A stretch of DNA of 7,917 nucleotides, from assembly GCA_964591105.1 (NCBI GenBank), contig CAZPZR010000076.1, positions 1-7,917 on the forward strand, written 5' to 3'. Positions 5,536 through 7,917 of the stretch are shown here, piece by piece (within the stretch, counting starts at the first letter, position 1; the number at the start of each line of letters is the position of its first letter). A program made the translations under genes and the position numbers. The notes under the pieces are model-generated. The model saw only the letters and a list, made by a program, of their open reading frames with translations. It had not been told where the DNA came from and did no database searches. This DNA is from CAZPZR01 sp964591105. GTDB taxonomy: Bacteria; Bacillota; Clostridia; Lachnospirales; Lachnospiraceae.

Positions 5536-7917
5536 ATGAAAATAGAAAATGGTCAAAGTACAGAATATCTGAATGTTGGGATAGATATCGGATCAACTAC
5601 AACCAAAGTGGTTGTAGTTGATCCGGAAAAAGATATTATTCTATATTCAGATTATAGAAGACATTGTGCGAAGCAACTGCAAAGTGTGAAGAAAATATTA
5701 CAATTACTGCAATCACGCTTTGGTGGAAAACAAATGAGGTTTTGTTTAACAGGATCTGGTTCGAAGCTTTTGGCGGAAAGACTGGATTTGCCTTTTGTGC
5801 AGGAAGTAGTAGCAAATGCTTATGCAGTGCAGAAAAAATTTAAGAATGCAGGAACTGCCATTGAACTTGGTGGGCAGGATGCAAAGATTATTTTCTTCCG
5901 TAAAAATACGAAGACAGGTGCTTTGGATGTATCAGATATGCGTATGAATGGGAGTTGTGCAGGAGGAACAGGGGCATTTATTGATGAAATTGCGTCTGTT
6001 TTAAAAACGTCTGTAGAGGAATTCGATGCATTGGCTTCGAAAGGTGAATGCGTTTATGATATTTCGGGAAGATGTGGCGTATATGCCAAGACAGATATTC
6101 AACCTTTGCTGAATCAGGGAGTGTCCAGAGAAAATCTTGCATTATCTACGTTTCATGCGATTGCAAAACAGACAATAGGAGGTCTTGCGCAAGGGCTCGA
6201 CATTGAAAAACCGGTAGTATTCGAAGGTGGTCCACTGACATTCAATCCTACATTGGTTCGAGTATTTGCAGAACGATTAAATTTGTCTTCAGAAGAAATT
6301 CTAATTCCGGAACATCCGGAGTTAATGATCGCATATGGTGCAGCACTTGCTTTAGAGAAAATATTTTGTAAAACAGAAGGTACATATACATTAGAAGAAC
6401 TTCAGAAAATTATAGATAGCAAAGAAGAGAGCTATCAAATGGATGCTGCAAATGCGGCTGTTCCTTTTTTTGAATCAGAAGAAGAAAAAGAAGCATTTCA
6501 AAAACGTCATGCACTTGCCAAAATACAACCAGTTTGTATGGAATCGGGGCAAGTGCTTAATGTCTATCTGGGGATAGATTCTGGAAGTACAACTACGAAA
6601 TTTGTACTGATGGATGAGGAAGAAAATATTCTGGATTCTTTTTATTCACCCAATGAAGGAAATCCACTGCTTGTAGCAAAAGATGCATTGGTTGCTATGA
6701 GGGAACGCTACCAGAAGAAGGGAGTTACGCTGAATATTATTGCGGCAGGAACGACGGGATATGGAGAACTATTATTCGCAAATGCCTTTGATACGGAGTG
6801 TCATGTGGTAGAAACGGTTGCTCATGCGCGGGCTGCGGCGAAATATGTGGACGGAGCTACTTTTGTACTAGATATTGGTGGACAGGATATGAAAGCAATT
6901 TGGATTGACCATGGTATTATTAAAAATATTGTGGTGAATGAGGCTTGCTCTTCAGGATGCGGTTCCTTTTTGGAAAACTTTGCATCAACATTGAATATAC
7001 CTGCGAATGAAATCGCAAAAGCTGCTTTCTCATCAGAAAATCCGGCAAATCTAGGAAGTCGTTGTACTGTTTTTATGAACAGTAGTATTATTACAGAACA
7101 GCGAAATGGAAAACTTCCGGAAGATATTATGGCAGGATTATGCCGTTCTATTATAGAAAATGTATTTACAAAAGTAATCAGAGTTTCCAATTTAGACAGT
7201 TTGGGTGATAAAATTGTAGTACAAGGTGGAACATTCTATAACGATGCCGTTTTACGTGCAATCGAACAATATATCGGACGTGAGGTTGTTCGTGCGCCAT
7301 ATCCTGGAATTATGGGAGCCATTGGTGCAGCGCTGACTGCCAAAGAAAAAGCGAAAAAAGGTGAGACGAAAAAAACATTTATTGGGCTAGAGGCAATGGA
7401 TGATTTTGATTATACACAGGAATCGAATTCTCCATGTCCGTTTTGCACGAACCATTGTAAACGTACAATCGTTTCCTTTTCCAATGGAAAGAGATGGATT
7501 ACCAATAACCGATGTGAACGTGGGGAAGTAATCGGTAATCCAAAGGATGAAAAAGTGCGGGAACAGGTAAAGAAAAAGAAAGAGAAGATGGACGAAGTTC
7601 CAAATCTGTTTCGAGTAAGAGAACAACTCCTGTTTCAGAATTATCCATATCAGATTCTTGAACAGGAAAAAGACATTACGATAGGATTGCCTCGCGTGCT
7701 TTCTTACTGGGATACGATGCCTTTTTGGACAACATTTTGGCAGGCGTTGGGATTTAAGATAAAAATTTCTGACAGCAGTACACGTAAGATTTATGAAAGT
7801 GGTCTGTCTGCGATTACTTCGGATACAGTTTGTTTTCCAGCAAAACTTGTCCATGGTCATTTGAGAAATCTGGCAGATAAAAAAGTAGATAGGATTTTTA
7901 TGCCTTCCATTACAACA
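5536..7917 (+). CDS. Tandem 2-hydroxyacyl-CoA dehydratase activase-type protein (partial, 3' end missing)
   Basis: Open from ATG 5536 through 794 codons to the window edge without a stop. Two ASKHA-fold BcrAD/BadFG activase domains follow each other. Domain 1 (about 11-270) has the ATP loop GIDIGSTTTK (15-24), ELGGQDAK (110-117), putative cluster cysteines C141 (NGSCAGGTGAF) and C180 (SGRCGVYAK), and EGGPL (230-234). Domain 2 (about 343-600) has GIDSGSTTTK (346-355), DIGGQDMK (446-453), C471 and C475 (NEACSSGCGSF), C510 (GSRCTVF) and QGGTF (563-567). A four-cysteine set follows (C634, C637, C641, C660), then the start of a DUF2229-like region (from about 716, IGLPRVLSYW). In archerases such as HgdC two cysteines per subunit bind one [4Fe-4S] cluster at a dimer interface and ATP hydrolysis drives electrons to a low potential. 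Relatives of this layout are often about 1400 residues and end in a dehydratase-like region, which would lie outside the window. RBS AAGGAT at 5523-5528; gap to the kinase-like gene is 33 bp. The electron acceptor is unknown. Confidence 0.9.
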   Translation, partial: MKIENGQSTEYLNVGIDIGSTTTKVVVVDPEKDIILYSDYRRHCAKQLQSVKKILQLLQSRFGGKQMRFCLTGSGSKLLAERLDLPFVQEVVANAYAVQKKFKNAGTAIELGGQDAKIIFFRKNTKTGALDVSDMRMNGSCAGGTGAFIDEIASVLKTSVEEFDALASKGECVYDISGRCGVYAKTDIQPLLNQGVSRENLALSTFHAIAKQTIGGLAQGLDIEKPVVFEGGPLTFNPTLVRVFAERLNLSSEEILIPEHPELMIAYGAALALEKIFCKTEGTYTLEELQKIIDSKEESYQMDAANAAVPFFESEEEKEAFQKRHALAKIQPVCMESGQVLNVYLGIDSGSTTTKFVLMDEEENILDSFYSPNEGNPLLVAKDALVAMRERYQKKGVTLNIIAAGTTGYGELLFANAFDTECHVVETVAHARAAAKYVDGATFVLDIGGQDMKAIWIDHGIIKNIVVNEACSSGCGSFLENFASTLNIPANEIAKAAFSSENPANLGSRCTVFMNSSIITEQRNGKLPEDIMAGLCRSIIENVFTKVIRVSNLDSLGDKIVVQGGTFYNDAVLRAIEQYIGREVVRAPYPGIMGAIGAALTAKEKAKKGETKKTFIGLEAMDDFDYTQESNSPCPFCTNHCKRTIVSFSNGKRWITNNRCERGEVIGNPKDEKVREQVKKKKEKMDEVPNLFRVREQLLFQNYPYQILEQEKDITIGLPRVLSYWDTMPFWTTFWQALGFKIKISDSSTRKIYESGLSAITSDTVCFPAKLVHGHLRNLADKKVDRIFMPSITT
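5589..5625 (+). repeat. 17-bp perfect inverted repeat inside the activase gene
   Basis: CGGATCAACTACAACCA (5589-5605) and TGGTTGTAGTTGATCCG (5609-5625) are perfect complements around a 3-nt loop AAG. The repeat spans codons 18-30, which encode the ATP-loop sequence GSTTTKVVVVDP, 54 nt into the gene. No T tract follows, so it is not a terminator. Runs of Thr (ACN) and Val (GTN) codons favour partial pairing, but every wobble base also matches. In mRNA it would form a very stable early-coding hairpin. Confidence 0.85.
6511..6556 (+). repeat. Nested inverted repeats at the activase inter-domain linker
   Basis: GCACTTGCC (6511-6519) pairs with GGCAAGTGC (6548-6556), and inside it ATACAA (6523-6528) pairs with TTGTAT (6534-6539). 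The structure covers codons 326-341, just before the second activase domain begins. It may be fortuitous or affect translation speed between domains. Confidence 0.4.

Noticed and set aside
7387..7860. 157-codon minus-strand open frame inside the activase gene
   Set aside because: Antisense to the DUF2229-like region with a convincing coding frame on the + strand; no recognisable motifs.
1..7917. CRISPR arrays, tRNA or rRNA genes, insertion sequences
   Set aside because: No regularly spaced repeats, no cloverleaf-like segments, and no transposase or terminal inverted repeats flanking a unit were seen.

Overview
The window looks like a chromosomal segment of a low-GC Gram-positive anaerobe, most likely a Clostridia/Lachnospiraceae-type gut bacterium. 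The reasons are the AT-rich third codon positions, strong AGGAGG-type ribosome binding sites, the heterodimeric ABC exporter pair, a 'cytidylate kinase-like' protein, and a large oxygen-sensitive-type acyl-CoA dehydratase activase. The assignment rests on recognising families by eye, not on a search.

Layout. Positions 1-122 hold no confident gene. A very strong intrinsic terminator (84-118) closes whatever lies to the left and may also end the leftward LysR-type regulator gene (123-998, minus strand). Positions 999-1270 are a dense divergent control region. In order it holds the regulator's RBS and a good sigma-A promoter, and a perfect 8+7+8 LysR-type inverted repeat. A candidate rightward promoter follows, then an 11-12 bp hairpin with a T tract. 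Last come a nested double stem whose inner part matches the CIRCE operator pattern with one symmetric change per arm, a 32-codon small ORF, and the RBS of the first operon gene.

From 1271 to the right edge four genes run in one direction with gaps of -1, 15 and 33 bp and no visible terminator, so they probably form one operon. Two half-size ABC exporters come first; their motifs are complementary and predict one degenerate and one catalytic ATP site, as in the known heterodimers TM287/288 and LmrCD. A small atypical P-loop kinase-like protein follows. The last is the first 794 codons of a tandem 2-hydroxyacyl-CoA dehydratase activase-type protein, which continues beyond the window. It has no stop codon in the window.

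Working model (inference): the LysR-type protein represses itself and activates the exporter operon from the shared palindrome, and the 5' leader adds an RNA-level or second-regulator layer. Why an exporter, a kinase-like protein and a low-potential iron-sulfur activase should be co-expressed is not explained by the sequence. The most striking unexplained sequence signals are the nested CIRCE-like leader structure and a 17-bp perfect hairpin at codons 18-30 of the activase gene.
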